From the NCBI RefSeq assembly GCF_004364645.1, contig NZ_SOAW01000003.1:1-64000 (forward strand): 64,000 bases of DNA, written 5' to 3'. The translations under genes and the position numbers were made by a program. The DNA comes from Naumannella halotolerans (lineage in GTDB: Bacteria; Actinomycetota; Actinomycetes; Propionibacteriales; Propionibacteriaceae). Numbering within the stretch: the first letter of the stretch is position 1; the number at the start of each line of letters is the position of its first letter. Shown here piece by piece: positions 1 through 8,509 of this stretch. Under the pieces are notes generated by a model, which had not been told where the DNA came from, searched no databases, and worked only from the letters and a program-made list of their open reading frames with translations.

Positions 1-65
1 TCGGCATGATGACCCCAGTCCAATACGAGCACCACCTACACCAGACGGCTACCCTGGCCGCCTGA
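1..65 (+). mobile_element. C-terminal end of an IS3-type transposase gene (cut by the window edge)
   Basis: Reading from base 3, the frame gives a 20-residue tail starting GMMTPVQYEHH and ending ATLAA, then a TGA at 63-65. A tail of the form (Y/M)MTPxxYE...A is typical of the integrase-core ORF (OrfB) of IS3-family elements. The bases that follow (about 70-95, with the run gaacggggtcaagccc) look like the terminal inverted repeat of such an element, but the other end lies outside the window and cannot be compared. Most of the gene is missing here, so the exact IS subgroup is unknown. Confidence 0.6.
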
Positions 66-184
66 CCACGTGTCCGTCGAACGGGGTCAAGCCCAGTGTT
101 GCACCCACCGTCAGAACCCGCGTGCTCCTTTCCCGCCATAACTGACGACAAGCTGGGGTACGGCGGGCAGGGACCGGGTGCCGG

Positions 185-190
185 TACGCT
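185..190 (+). promoter_or_regulatory. -10 box of a likely leaderless transcript (azoreductase)
   Basis: TACGCT ends exactly six bases before the ATG at 197. This would place the transcription start at or next to the start codon. No Shine-Dalgarno sequence is needed or clearly visible. Confidence 0.5.
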
Positions 191-196
191 CCAGGG

Positions 197-823
197 ATGC
201 GCAGACTGCTTCGATTGGACTCCTCAGCCGGTGGCGAGCTGTCGGTGACCCGCAGCCTGACCGGTCGGTTCGCGTCCGGCTGGCTCGCCGCGGGTGATGA
301 TCGTGAGGTGATCGCCCGCGACCTGCACGCCGACCCGTTGCCGCATCTGGAGACCTCGGAGTTGCACTTCCCACCGGTCGGCCGCCTCACGGAGGTGGCC
401 GAGTCCGATCAGCAGCGGCAGGACGAGGTCGTCGAGCAGTTGCGCAGCGCCGACGTCGTGGTGATCGGCGCGCCGATGTACAACTATTCGATGCCGTCGA
501 CCCTGAAGACCTGGATCGACCGGATCCATCTGCCCGGTATCACCTTCGACCTGGAGCCGTTGCCGATGGCGGGCAAGCCGGTGGTGCTGATCAGCGCTTC
601 CGGCGCGGCCTACGACCCGGGTACGCCAACCGAGGGCTGGGACCATGTGCTGCCGCCGTTGCAGATCGTGCTCGGCGACGCACTCGGGATGGACGTGCAC
701 GTGGTGACCAGCCGGCTCACGCTGGCCGATCGGGATCCGCAGCTGGCCGCCTTCAGTCAGCGCGCGGAGCAGGAACGCGCCGATGCCGAGAGCACACTGG
801 ACAGGCTGGCCTCGACCCTCTGA
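197..823 (+). CDS. FMN-dependent NADH-azoreductase
   Basis: A 208-residue flavodoxin-like quinone/azo reductase of the AzoR family, which uses FMN and NADH to reduce quinones and azo bonds in the cytoplasm. The N-terminus has the phosphate-binding loop (D8-S-S followed by S17 and S20). The family signature GAPMYNYSMPSTLK is at residues 91-104, where the FMN isoalloxazine binds. The length matches the family (about 200 residues). The start at 197 is supported by a -10 box six bases upstream. It stands alone: the next gene is convergent and ends four bases away. A role in detoxifying electrophilic quinones is the usual inference; the physiological substrate is unknown. Confidence 0.88.
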   Translation: MRRLLRLDSSAGGELSVTRSLTGRFASGWLAAGDDREVIARDLHADPLPHLETSELHFPPVGRLTEVAESDQQRQDEVVEQLRSADVVVIGAPMYNYSMPSTLKTWIDRIHLPGITFDLEPLPMAGKPVVLISASGAAYDPGTPTEGWDHVLPPLQIVLGDALGMDVHVVTSRLTLADRDPQLAAFSQRAEQERADAESTLDRLASTL

Positions 824-826
824 GCC

Positions 827-1930
827 TCAGCCGACCCACTCGGCGATCTTCGCGATCAACGAGATCAGCAGGTAGATGCCATACAGGATGCCGCCGGCGA
901 TCGCGGTCCACTTCACACCGGTACGCAACCGCCTGCCGCGTGGGGCCACCTGAGGTGGTGGACCGGTCGGAGCCGGCCGGGGGGTGAGGCCCGGAGCGTC
1001 CATTGCGGGTTCGCCGACCCGGTGGTCGCGGTAGCTTTCGGACCGGCTGCCGACCCGGGCACCGACGGTCTGCGCAAGCCAGTCCAACTGCTGCCAGGTA
1101 CGGGGCGCTGTGATGTCCAGACCGGACCTGGAGTAGACGAACAACCAGTCGTCGACGATCTCGAGGTCGAAGGCGCGGCTGGCGTCGACCAGGTAGGCGA
1201 TCAGGTCCGGGGTGAAGATGTAGTAGGCATCGAAGCCGTACCCGGACGGGGCATAGGCGGTGAAGTGCTTGTCCAGGGGCTGGCCGAGAGAGACCCGCTG
1301 ATCGGAGCGGTAGGCAACCGGGAGGTTCGTGCCGAGGCGGTTGTTTGACCTGGCGTCGAGCACCATGTGCGGCAGTGTGCCCGGCAGCCGGATGGCGGCG
1401 TACTGCCACCGGTGGGTCTTGCTGTCATCGCCACTGCCGGTTTCCCATTTGTACCGACCGCAGGCGACGACCGGCCCGTCGTCGGAGAAGATGCCGGGTT
1501 CGGTTGCCCGGCCGTTGCCGAGATTGAAGATCAAACCGGGATACCGGGGGCCGGGTGTCTCCGGCCGGTACACGAACCCGTTCCGCTCGGCGAACCGGAC
1601 ACACGTGAGGTGCTGTTTCCACAACGAGAGCCGGCGATCCCGGTTCATCATCGCGAAGATCGCCACCATGATCAGCCCACCGAAAGCGACACCGGCCGCG
1701 GCGAGGAGCAGCAGTTCCGGTGAACGGTTGAAGATCCAGACGATCCCCACCACCAGCAGCACCGCCACGGTGGTCAGTCCGCCGATCAGGGCCGCGATCG
1801 TCGCGTTGCCGCTGACCGACAGCGAACCCCAGCCGGCGTTGCCGGACTCGGCCATCGCGGTCCGGAAGTCCCGCGCCTCTCTCCGGGTGACCCGCCGTTC
1901 CAGCGGGGTGGTGTCGATGATCTGGTTCAC
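827..1930 (-). CDS. Membrane protein of unknown function
   Basis: A protein of about 367 residues that I do not recognise. A GTG start at 1930 (reading VNQIIDTTPLERR) is preferred because GGAAAGGA lies upstream; the frame stays open to 2074 but that part is compositionally odd. Two hydrophobic helices lie at about residues 40-65 and 70-95, followed by a short basic stretch (NRDRR), a soluble domain of about 200 residues, and a last helix near the C-terminus (GGILYGIYLLISLIAKI). The layout (two N-terminal helices, then a soluble domain with LDARSNN and DDWLFVYS motifs) resembles DUF3137-like actinobacterial proteins, but this is only a resemblance. It is convergent with the azoreductase and upstream of no obvious operon. 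Confidence 0.7.
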   Translation of the reverse strand: MNQIIDTTPLERRVTRREARDFRTAMAESGNAGWGSLSVSGNATIAALIGGLTTVAVLLVVGIVWIFNRSPELLLLAAAGVAFGGLIMVAIFAMMNRDRRLSLWKQHLTCVRFAERNGFVYRPETPGPRYPGLIFNLGNGRATEPGIFSDDGPVVACGRYKWETGSGDDSKTHRWQYAAIRLPGTLPHMVLDARSNNRLGTNLPVAYRSDQRVSLGQPLDKHFTAYAPSGYGFDAYYIFTPDLIAYLVDASRAFDLEIVDDWLFVYSRSGLDITAPRTWQQLDWLAQTVGARVGSRSESYRDHRVGEPAMDAPGLTPRPAPTGPPPQVAPRGRRLRTGVKWTAIAGGILYGIYLLISLIAKIAEWVG

Positions 1931-2031
1931 GGTGGCTGGCTGTCCTTTCCGAACGGCACCCCAGACTAGACCCGAGGCGGGTCCCCAACGGTTGCGGCCC
2001 GGACCGGGCTGATCCTGTCCCGGTGGGCAGG

Positions 2032-2394
2032 TCAGCCGCGGCCCGCGCGCAACGCCATCCGGATCAGCGTCCACTGCAGCGGCAGCCGCGCCAGCGTGCC
2101 CCAGCGGCGCAGCGGCGAGTGGGAGTGCTGGGCATCCACGGCCATCTTCACGTTTGCCGGGAAGATCGCCACCAGCAGGCCGGCGCTGGCCCAGCCGGCG
2201 ATCCGCCGAGTGGGCCGCAGGGCCAGACCGGTCGCACAGATCAGTTCGGCCACCCCGGAGATGATCACCGTCTCTCTGCGGGGCAGGGGCTGCGGCACGA
2301 TCGGCTCGAACACCTGCGGGCGGAGGAGGTGGATCAGGCCGGAGACTCCGAAGGCCTGGATGAGCAGCACCCGGTCGAGACGAGAAGAGACCAT
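2032..2394 (-). CDS. DoxX-like membrane protein
   Basis: A 120-residue four-helix membrane protein of the DoxX/DoxD type. The start at 2394 (MVSSRLDRVLL) is chosen because a -10-like TAGACT lies seven bases upstream and because the reading frame before it has no family similarity. The DoxX-like core includes FEPIVPQPLPRRETVIISG and the following helix with a conserved acidic residue in GVAELICATGLAL. These proteins sit in the cytoplasmic membrane; some are linked to redox stress complexes, but no function can be assigned here. It ends 101 bases upstream of the preceding membrane-protein gene, on the same strand. Confidence 0.75.
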   Translation of the reverse strand: MVSSRLDRVLLIQAFGVSGLIHLLRPQVFEPIVPQPLPRRETVIISGVAELICATGLALRPTRRIAGWASAGLLVAIFPANVKMAVDAQHSHSPLRRWGTLARLPLQWTLIRMALRAGRG

Positions 2395-2401
2395 GGCGTC
2401 G

Positions 2402-2407
2402 AGTCTA
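2402..2407 (-). promoter_or_regulatory. -10 box of a likely leaderless transcript (DoxX gene)
   Basis: On the minus strand TAGACT is followed by seven bases and then the ATG at 2394. This is the same spacing pattern seen before several other genes in the window. Confidence 0.4.
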
Positions 2408-2552
2408 GGCTCCCGCCCTTGTCCCTCTGCCCGGACGTGTCGACCGGCAGCGTACACAGACAGCCGTGGACCGGGCTTGCGCAGTTGTTTTCTGCGTACC
2501 GAGGTCCCCGGACGGGGCCTCCCGGCCCGCTGTTCGTGCCGAACAGCTGCGA

Positions 2553-4622
2553 TCAGATCGTGCGGCACAGACGGCCGGCGTCGAGCATCGCGGAGTGGAC
2601 GTTCCGGCTGGCCACCGCATCACCGATCCGGAACAGCTGGAATGCCCCTGTCCGGTTGCGGATCAAGTCCTGGGCGTGGCCGTCCAGCAGGGCGACCGGA
2701 TCCATCGCCCCGGCGTTCATCGAGGTCCCCAGCAGGTCTTCGTAGAGGTCGGCAACCGGTCGCGTACCCAACTCGGTCACCACTGCGTCGACCGATCGGG
2801 TCTCGGTGAAGTCGAAGCCGTCCATGCCGAGTTCGACGTTCAGTCCGCTGTCGTCCCGGGCCACCGACAGCAGGCGCCGAAGCACCGTGATCCGCACCGA
2901 GTGCCGAGCGAGTGCGTGGAAGTAGCCGGCGGCGGTCAGTGATCCGACATCGGGGGAGACCGACCGTTCGGGGGTGATCAACTCGACCTCTGCGCCGCGC
3001 GCCGCGAGCGCCTCGACGGCATCGAGTGCCTGGTTTCCGCCGTGGTCGTCGTAGACGATCACCCGTCCCTTCGGCCGGTAGGCGCCGCCGAGCACATCCC
3101 AGGTGTCGCGGACCAGACCGGCACCGGGGATCTCCGGTTCCCGCGGCAGGCCACCGGTGGCGATGATCACCACGTCCCAGGCATCCGCCTGCAGATCATC
3201 GGGCTCGACATAGCTGTTCAGGCAGACTTCCACGCCGAGCCGTTGAAGTTCACCGACCCGCCAGTCGACGATGCCGCGCAGGTCACGTCGACGGGGCGAG
3301 AGCGAGGCCAGGGCGAGCTGCCCCCCGAGGCTGTCGGAGGCCTCGAACAGCTTCACCCGATGGCCACGCTCGGCCAGCACCCGGGCCGCCTCCAGCCCGG
3401 CCGGCCCACCGCCTACCACCGCAACCTGCTTGAGCTGCAGGGCCGGGCTGATCGCGTGCGGCAGTTCGAGTTCCCGACCGGTCGACGGGTTGTGGATGCA
3501 GTAGGCGGCCCCGGACTGGTAGATGCCGTCGATGCACATGCTGGCCCCGACACAGGGCCGGATCTGGTCGGTACGACCGGTGGCGATCTTGGTCGGCAGG
3601 TCCGGATCGGCCATCAGCGCGCGGGTCATCCCGACCAGGTCCAGCAGGCCATCAGCGATGGCATGCCGCGCGGTCTGCACATCGGCGATCCGGGCCGCGT
3701 GCATCACCGGGATCGAGAGCTTCTGCTTGATCTGACCGGCGAACTCCAGGTGCGGTGCCGACGGGGTGGCCATCGGCGGGATCGCCCGCGCCAGATCGGC
3801 GTCGGTGCCGAGGTTGCCCTTGATCAGACTGATGAAGTCGATCCCGGCCTCGGTGATGTCGGTTGCGATCTGCAGTGCCTCGGGGGTCTCCAGGCCACCC
3901 TTGCGCTCTTCGTCGAAGCTCATCCGGGCACCGACGATGAAGTCGGGCCCGACGGCCTCACGGATCGCCCGGATCACCCGCAGCGGGTAGCGCATCCGAT
4001 TCTCGTAGCTCTCGCCGTACTCGTCGTGGCGATGGTTCCAGTACGGCGTCCAGAAGGAATCCAGGAACTGGCCGTAGAGCATCAGTTCGATGCCGTCGAG
4101 TCCGGCCGAACGGCACATCTGGGCGGTGGCGACGAAATCGTCCTGGATCCGGGCCAGGTCCCACTGTTCTGCTGCCTTCGCGAACGCGCGGTGTGCCGGT
4201 TCGCGGACATCGCTGGCCGAGACCGCGGGCAGCCACTGATCGGCATAGTTGCTGGTCCGATGCCCCAGATGGCTCACCTGGATCATCACCGCCGCACCCT
4301 CGGCATGGACGTCGTCGGCCAAGGCGTGGAGCAACGGTTCCGCCTCGTCCTTCCACAACTGCAGGTTGCCGAAGGCCGGTGCGGAGTCCCGGCTGACGAC
4401 GGCGCTGCCACCGATCATGGTCAGGCCGACACCGCCGCGTGCCTTGATCCGGTGGTACTCCCGGTACCGCTCGGTCGGCAACCCGTTCTCGCTGTAGGCC
4501 GGTTCGTGCGAGGTGCTGACGATCCGGTTGCGCAGGGTGAGCTCCTTCAGGACGAACGGGCTCAGCAGCGGGTCGTTGGTTGTCGGGTGATTGTGACCGG
4601 TGGCTGCGGTGGTGGTGGACAT
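2553..4622 (-). CDS. N-methyl demethylase flavoenzyme, DgcA/StcD type
   Basis: A 689-residue flavoprotein of the trimethylamine dehydrogenase / 2,4-dienoyl-CoA reductase architecture. Residues 1-350 form an old-yellow-enzyme TIM barrel that binds FMN. Residues 357-375 form the Fe-S segment, and the second half is a pyridine-nucleotide-disulfide-type module beginning at VAVVGGGPAGLEAARVL (about 400-416). The cysteines read CVGASMC then C375, so the position normally occupied by the second cysteine of a CxxC pair is alanine. I recall the same pattern in N-methylproline and dimethylglycine demethylases. It lies 16 bases after the ferredoxin reductase gene in a three-gene operon with a betaine-type Rieske oxygenase. 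A role in removing the methyl group left after the oxygenase step (dimethylglycine or N-methylproline) is therefore likely. The exact substrate is inferred. Confidence 0.8.
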   Translation of the reverse strand: MSTTTAATGHNHPTTNDPLLSPFVLKELTLRNRIVSTSHEPAYSENGLPTERYREYHRIKARGGVGLTMIGGSAVVSRDSAPAFGNLQLWKDEAEPLLHALADDVHAEGAAVMIQVSHLGHRTSNYADQWLPAVSASDVREPAHRAFAKAAEQWDLARIQDDFVATAQMCRSAGLDGIELMLYGQFLDSFWTPYWNHRHDEYGESYENRMRYPLRVIRAIREAVGPDFIVGARMSFDEERKGGLETPEALQIATDITEAGIDFISLIKGNLGTDADLARAIPPMATPSAPHLEFAGQIKQKLSIPVMHAARIADVQTARHAIADGLLDLVGMTRALMADPDLPTKIATGRTDQIRPCVGASMCIDGIYQSGAAYCIHNPSTGRELELPHAISPALQLKQVAVVGGGPAGLEAARVLAERGHRVKLFEASDSLGGQLALASLSPRRRDLRGIVDWRVGELQRLGVEVCLNSYVEPDDLQADAWDVVIIATGGLPREPEIPGAGLVRDTWDVLGGAYRPKGRVIVYDDHGGNQALDAVEALAARGAEVELITPERSVSPDVGSLTAAGYFHALARHSVRITVLRRLLSVARDDSGLNVELGMDGFDFTETRSVDAVVTELGTRPVADLYEDLLGTSMNAGAMDPVALLDGHAQDLIRNRTGAFQLFRIGDAVASRNVHSAMLDAGRLCRTI

Positions 4623-4638
4623 CGTGAACTGCTCTTCC

Positions 4639-5763
4639 TCAGGCGTCGATGATCAGGTCGGAGGTGGGTTTCGCCGAGCAGAGCAGTACCTTGCCCTGCC
4701 GGATCTCCTTCGGACGGATACCGCCGGCATGCTGCATGTCCACCTCGCCGGACAGCAGATCCTGCTTGCAGGAGCCACAGACTCCTTCGCCGCAGGAGGA
4801 CGGCAGCGGAATCCCGGCCGCCGAGGCGGCGGTCAGGATCGAGGTCGAGGCGTCGCAGTCGATGGTCCGCCCCGCCCGCCGGAACTCGACCAGATGGGTG
4901 GCGGTGGTCGGTGCGTCGGCCGACGGCGTCTCGGTGGTCGACGGTGCCAGGGGCGCTCCGGGGGTGCCGAGGACGAAGGACTCCTCGTGGTAGCGGCCGG
5001 GATCGACCCCGAGCAGGTCCACCATCTCCCGTACCGCGGCCATGTACGGTGCCGGGCCGCAGGTGAAGATCTCGCTGCCGAGCAGGTCCGGAGCAGCCTT
5101 CAATAGCACGGCCGGGCTGAGCCGGCCGGTCGGACCCTGCCAGTTCTCGGTCGCCGAATCGGCTTCGCAGATGATGGTCACGTCGACGTTCGGGTACGTG
5201 TCGAGCCACTCCAACTCGGCCCGGAAGATGATGTCGTCCGGGGTGCGGGCGCTGTGGATGAACCGGATCTGTTGCGTGGACCCGCGATTGATCATCTCCC
5301 GCAGCATCGACATCACCGGGGTGATACCGCTACCGGCGCTCAACAGGACAAGTTGCTCGGCCGGATGAAGATCACTGCTGAACGCTCCGAGTGGCCCACT
5401 CGCACCCAGCACGTCACCCACCCGGAGATGATCATGGAGCCAGTTCGAGACCGGTCCATCGGGGACCCGCTTGACGGTGATGGTCAGTTCGTCGGCATCG
5501 GCCGGCGCCGAGGAGATCGTGTAGCAGCGTTCGACCGGGACCCCGTCGACCGGCACTTGCAGGGTCAGGTACTGGCCCGGGGTGAACCGGAGTTGGGCCC
5601 GGTCGTCCAGGGTGAAGCTGAAGGAGCGCACATCGTGGGTGATGTCGGTGACGGAACTGCAGCGCAGCCGGCCGTCGAAGTCGTCCAGCAGTTCGTTGTC
5701 GGTCGACGCCTCCGGGTACCGGTGATCGGTTCCGGTGTCGGGCGGGAGCATCAGATCGGTCAT
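4639..5763 (-). CDS. Ferredoxin reductase partner of the Rieske oxygenase (GbcB-like)
   Basis: A 374-residue electron-transfer protein. The start at 5763 overlaps the stop of the upstream oxygenase gene by four bases (ATGA), so translation is probably coupled. Domain order is an FAD-binding FNR fold (RCYTISSAP at 79-87), an NAD-binding domain with LLSAGSGITPVMSML, and a C-terminal plant-type [2Fe-2S] ferredoxin domain with cysteines in CGEGVCGSC and a last one in LLCSAKP. This order is that of GbcB and related hybrid reductases. It passes electrons from NADH to the Rieske oxygenase encoded just upstream. Confidence 0.88.
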   Translation of the reverse strand: MTDLMLPPDTGTDHRYPEASTDNELLDDFDGRLRCSSVTDITHDVRSFSFTLDDRAQLRFTPGQYLTLQVPVDGVPVERCYTISSAPADADELTITVKRVPDGPVSNWLHDHLRVGDVLGASGPLGAFSSDLHPAEQLVLLSAGSGITPVMSMLREMINRGSTQQIRFIHSARTPDDIIFRAELEWLDTYPNVDVTIICEADSATENWQGPTGRLSPAVLLKAAPDLLGSEIFTCGPAPYMAAVREMVDLLGVDPGRYHEESFVLGTPGAPLAPSTTETPSADAPTTATHLVEFRRAGRTIDCDASTSILTAASAAGIPLPSSCGEGVCGSCKQDLLSGEVDMQHAGGIRPKEIRQGKVLLCSAKPTSDLIIDA

Positions 5764-7034
5764 GGTTCCACCACCTCGGAGAGTCGTTCGATGTACCAGG
5801 TCACGAAGTCGTCGACATCGGATTCCGACGGCGCGTAGGGGCCGGGCAGGTACCCCGGATCGGAGACGCCGGTCTGCGCCAGGGCGCACAGTCCGGCGTC
5901 CTGCGCGTTAGTCATCTTCCACACCGCGGTCAGGTTGTCGAGGTCGTAGTCCTCGCCCTCGACGGCATCGCTGTGCACCAGCCAGGTGGTACGGACCAGG
6001 GTCCGATCGACGTCCAGCGGCAGGGCGCTGAACACGACCGCGTGATCGGCCAGGAAGTGGGACCACATGTTCGGCTGATGGTGCAATGAGAGCCTGCCCA
6101 GACGCGGGGTGTCGAGATCGCCGAGCAGTTTCTGGGAGGCCGCTGTGCCGTCGATCGTGTAGGACTCGCCGGCTCCGTCGAGAGCCTCCCGCTGGATCCG
6201 GAAGGCCGAGGGCCTGCCGGTCAGTTCGTGGATCAGCTCATAGGGGTAACCGCGGTCCGAACAGGCGGTTTCAAGATCATGTTCGGCCTGCAGGTAGCGG
6301 GCATGGGCGGGCAGCAGCCGGGTGGGAATGTCCTCGACGGCATGACCGTAGGTGGGGAAGAAGGTGCAGGTCAGCTCGGGGTGCCCGGCCTCGCAGTGGT
6401 AGCACTCGCGGTTGTTCTCCATCACGAGCTTCCAGTTGGCGTGCTCCACCAGGTCGATCTGTGCCGCCACCTTGGTGTTGGTCAACTGGTGCGGGCCCAG
6501 ATAGGCCTCGATCCGTGCCGAGACCTCGTCGAAGTCGTTCGGCGGTTCGGCGGCCAAGCAGATGAAGATCAGCCCACCCTCGGACCGTACCGACACCGAA
6601 CGCAGGCCGAAGCAACTCTTGTCGAAGTCGGCCGGCTGGTCCTTGGCGTGCAGCAGGCTGCCGTCGGGGCTGTAGGTCCACTGGTGGTAACCGCAGACGA
6701 TGTTGCCCACCGAGCCGCGTTCCTCGTTCAGCAACCGGGCGCCGCGGTGCCGGCAGACATTCCGGAAGGCCCGGATCTCGAAGTCGTCGTCGCGGATGAT
6801 GATCACCGAGGCCTTGCCCACCGTGACGGTGACGTAGTCGCCTTCCTCCGCGATCTCGGCCTCGGTGGCCACGAAGATCCAGTGCCGACCGAAGACGGCG
6901 TCGAGGTCGGCGGCGAAGACTGTCGGATCGGTGTAGAACTCTGCCTCCAGTGAGAACCCGGGGCGTCGTCGCCGGATCAGGCTGGACAGCGTTGAGGTGG
7001 CGGTGGCGTCCGGATTCGGAGCAAAGATGGTCAT
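5760..7034 (-). CDS. Rieske mono-oxygenase alpha subunit, betaine-demethylase type (GbcA-like)
   Basis: A 424-residue aromatic-ring-hydroxylating-type oxygenase. The start MTIFAPN at 7034 is chosen because it gives the usual family length and lies close to the divergent LysR gene. The Rieske [2Fe-2S] ligands are C94-x-H96 and C114-x2-H117. The mononuclear iron site follows the family pattern in NRECYHCEAGHPEL. Together with the reductase and demethylase downstream it forms an operon like gbcAB plus dgcA or the stachydrine stc genes. The likely reaction is oxidative N-demethylation of a quaternary ammonium compound (glycine betaine or proline betaine), releasing formaldehyde. The family assignment is firm; the choice of substrate is an inference. 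Confidence 0.85.
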   Translation of the reverse strand: MTIFAPNPDATATSTLSSLIRRRRPGFSLEAEFYTDPTVFAADLDAVFGRHWIFVATEAEIAEEGDYVTVTVGKASVIIIRDDDFEIRAFRNVCRHRGARLLNEERGSVGNIVCGYHQWTYSPDGSLLHAKDQPADFDKSCFGLRSVSVRSEGGLIFICLAAEPPNDFDEVSARIEAYLGPHQLTNTKVAAQIDLVEHANWKLVMENNRECYHCEAGHPELTCTFFPTYGHAVEDIPTRLLPAHARYLQAEHDLETACSDRGYPYELIHELTGRPSAFRIQREALDGAGESYTIDGTAASQKLLGDLDTPRLGRLSLHHQPNMWSHFLADHAVVFSALPLDVDRTLVRTTWLVHSDAVEGEDYDLDNLTAVWKMTNAQDAGLCALAQTGVSDPGYLPGPYAPSESDVDDFVTWYIERLSEVVEP

Positions 7035-7137
7035 TGATGCGGCTCCTGCGGGGCGGGTACCTCTTTGGATGAGTCTCAAGGAGGCGACTCCGGAGAACAA
7101 GCGCACGATCTTGCTGCCGACTGTGCAAGAATTTCGC
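7035..7137. promoter_or_regulatory. Divergent promoter region between the oxygenase operon and its LysR regulator
   Basis: These 103 bases separate two divergent start codons, the usual setting for a LysR-controlled operon. A dyad-like stretch with gtgcaagaatttcgc lies close to the LysR start and could be part of an operator. I cannot define the binding site without related sequences. Confidence 0.4.
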
Positions 7138-8043
7138 ATGATTGATCGGCGGGTCCAGATTCTGCGGACGGTCGCGAGTCGCGGTACGGTCACCGCCGCC
7201 GCCGATGCCCTCGGCTACACGCCATCGGCGATCTCGCACCAACTGCGCACCCTGTCCCGCGATCTGGGGATCCGCTTGTTGGAGCCCGATGGCCGTCGGG
7301 TCCAGTTGACCCTGGCGGCGCGGCTGCTCCTGCGGGGTGCCGACGAGCTGAGCATCCGGTGGGAGGAACTGCTGGCCGAACTGGCGACGGTCAGCGGCGA
7401 GAGCAGCGGCCGGCTGACCATGTGTGGTTTCTCGACGGCGTCGGCGCTGATGCCTGCCGCGGCCTCGGCGGTGAAACAGGCGCACCCCTACACGACGGTT
7501 CGGATCGTGGAGGCGAACCCGGAGGAGTGCTTCGACCTGTTGCTGACCGAGCACGCCGATCTGGCCGTGGTGGTGGCGACCTCGGGGACGCCGTCGTTGA
7601 CCGACAAGCGGTTCGAGCAGCAGTCGTTGCTGGACGACCCGCTGGACCTGCTGGTGCATGTTGATCATCGGTTCGCGAGCCGCCGTTCGGTGCCGATGGA
7701 GGAGACCGCGCAGGAGAACTGGATCCTGGACCGGGTGGGTCGCCCGTACCGGAACCTGGTCGTCGCCGCCTGCACCTATGCCGGGTTCACTCCGACCGTC
7801 GCCCATGAGGCTGTCGAGTGGGACACCGGGGCGGCGCTGGTGGGTGCCGGTCTGGGTGTGGCGATGGTGCCGCGACTGGCCCGACTGCCGGCCGACGACC
7901 GGATCGTTCGCGTCCCGCTGGCCGGTGAGCCGACCCCGGCCCGGCACGTGTTGACCGCGGTACGCCGGGGCAGTGCCGAACAGCCGGTGATCCGGACGGC
8001 GCTGGCGGCCCTGCGGGACGTGGCAGCGCAGGTGGTCGGCTGA
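7138..8043 (+). CDS. LysR-type transcriptional regulator of the demethylation operon
   Basis: A 301-residue LysR-type activator. The winged helix-turn-helix is at residues 1-60 (MIDRRVQILRTV, then TVTAAADALGYTPSAISHQL as the recognition region). The effector-binding domain follows. The start at 7138 is chosen because the family begins a few residues before the HTH; the open frame before it overlaps the divergent gene. Its divergent position next to the oxygenase operon makes it the likely regulator of that operon, responding to the methylated substrate or a breakdown product. The ligand is unknown. Confidence 0.85.
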   Translation: MIDRRVQILRTVASRGTVTAAADALGYTPSAISHQLRTLSRDLGIRLLEPDGRRVQLTLAARLLLRGADELSIRWEELLAELATVSGESSGRLTMCGFSTASALMPAAASAVKQAHPYTTVRIVEANPEECFDLLLTEHADLAVVVATSGTPSLTDKRFEQQSLLDDPLDLLVHVDHRFASRRSVPMEETAQENWILDRVGRPYRNLVVAACTYAGFTPTVAHEAVEWDTGAALVGAGLGVAMVPRLARLPADDRIVRVPLAGEPTPARHVLTAVRRGSAEQPVIRTALAALRDVAAQVVG

Positions 8044-8146
8044 GGCGGACCGTATCGGCCGCAACGGACCGTGCGTGGAGGCCGACCGGATTGTCTGCTG
8101 ACCCGAGGTGACCCCGGACGCGCTCCTGATGAGGACGGGGCCAACC

Positions 8147-8509
8147 ATGATCACGGCGACACGTCAGGGGCTCGGCCCGGATGTTGAGAGCCTTCGCGCT
8201 GGCTTCGACTCGGTGCTGGGCGGTGATCACGGCTCGGCGCTGTCCAGCCGTGCGCACCGAGCAGTGCGGCGGCGCGTACTGGCCCGGATCGCGATCAGCG
8301 TCGTCGCTGTGCTCGTCATCGCTGTCCTGGTGGTCGGAGTCATCATCGCTGCGGTATCGACTCGCATGACCTCCCCGGAGAACGACAACCAGGATGAACC
8401 GCCCCGAACACCGCCTGACCCCCACTGCACTCGCGGCCATCGGTGTGCTGATGCTGGGCCTTGCTGCCTTGCCGGTTGCACCGGCAACGCCGCCGCGACT
8501 CCGTGGTAG
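8147..8509 (+). CDS. Small single-span membrane protein, unknown
   Basis: About 120 residues starting at MITATRQGLG. A cytoplasmic stretch of about 50 residues is followed by a basic patch (RRRVLAR) and one strong hydrophobic helix of about 25 residues (ISVVAVLVIAVLVVGVIIAAV). A polar tail then overlaps the start of the next, frameshifted gene. Such a one-helix protein ahead of an exported PKD-like protein is plausible as a pair, but I know no function for it. The last 40 residues (several Cys and Pro) overlap the next gene out of frame, so the true end may differ. Confidence 0.5.
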   Translation: MITATRQGLGPDVESLRAGFDSVLGGDHGSALSSRAHRAVRRRVLARIAISVVAVLVIAVLVVGVIIAAVSTRMTSPENDNQDEPPRTPPDPHCTRGHRCADAGPCCLAGCTGNAAATPW

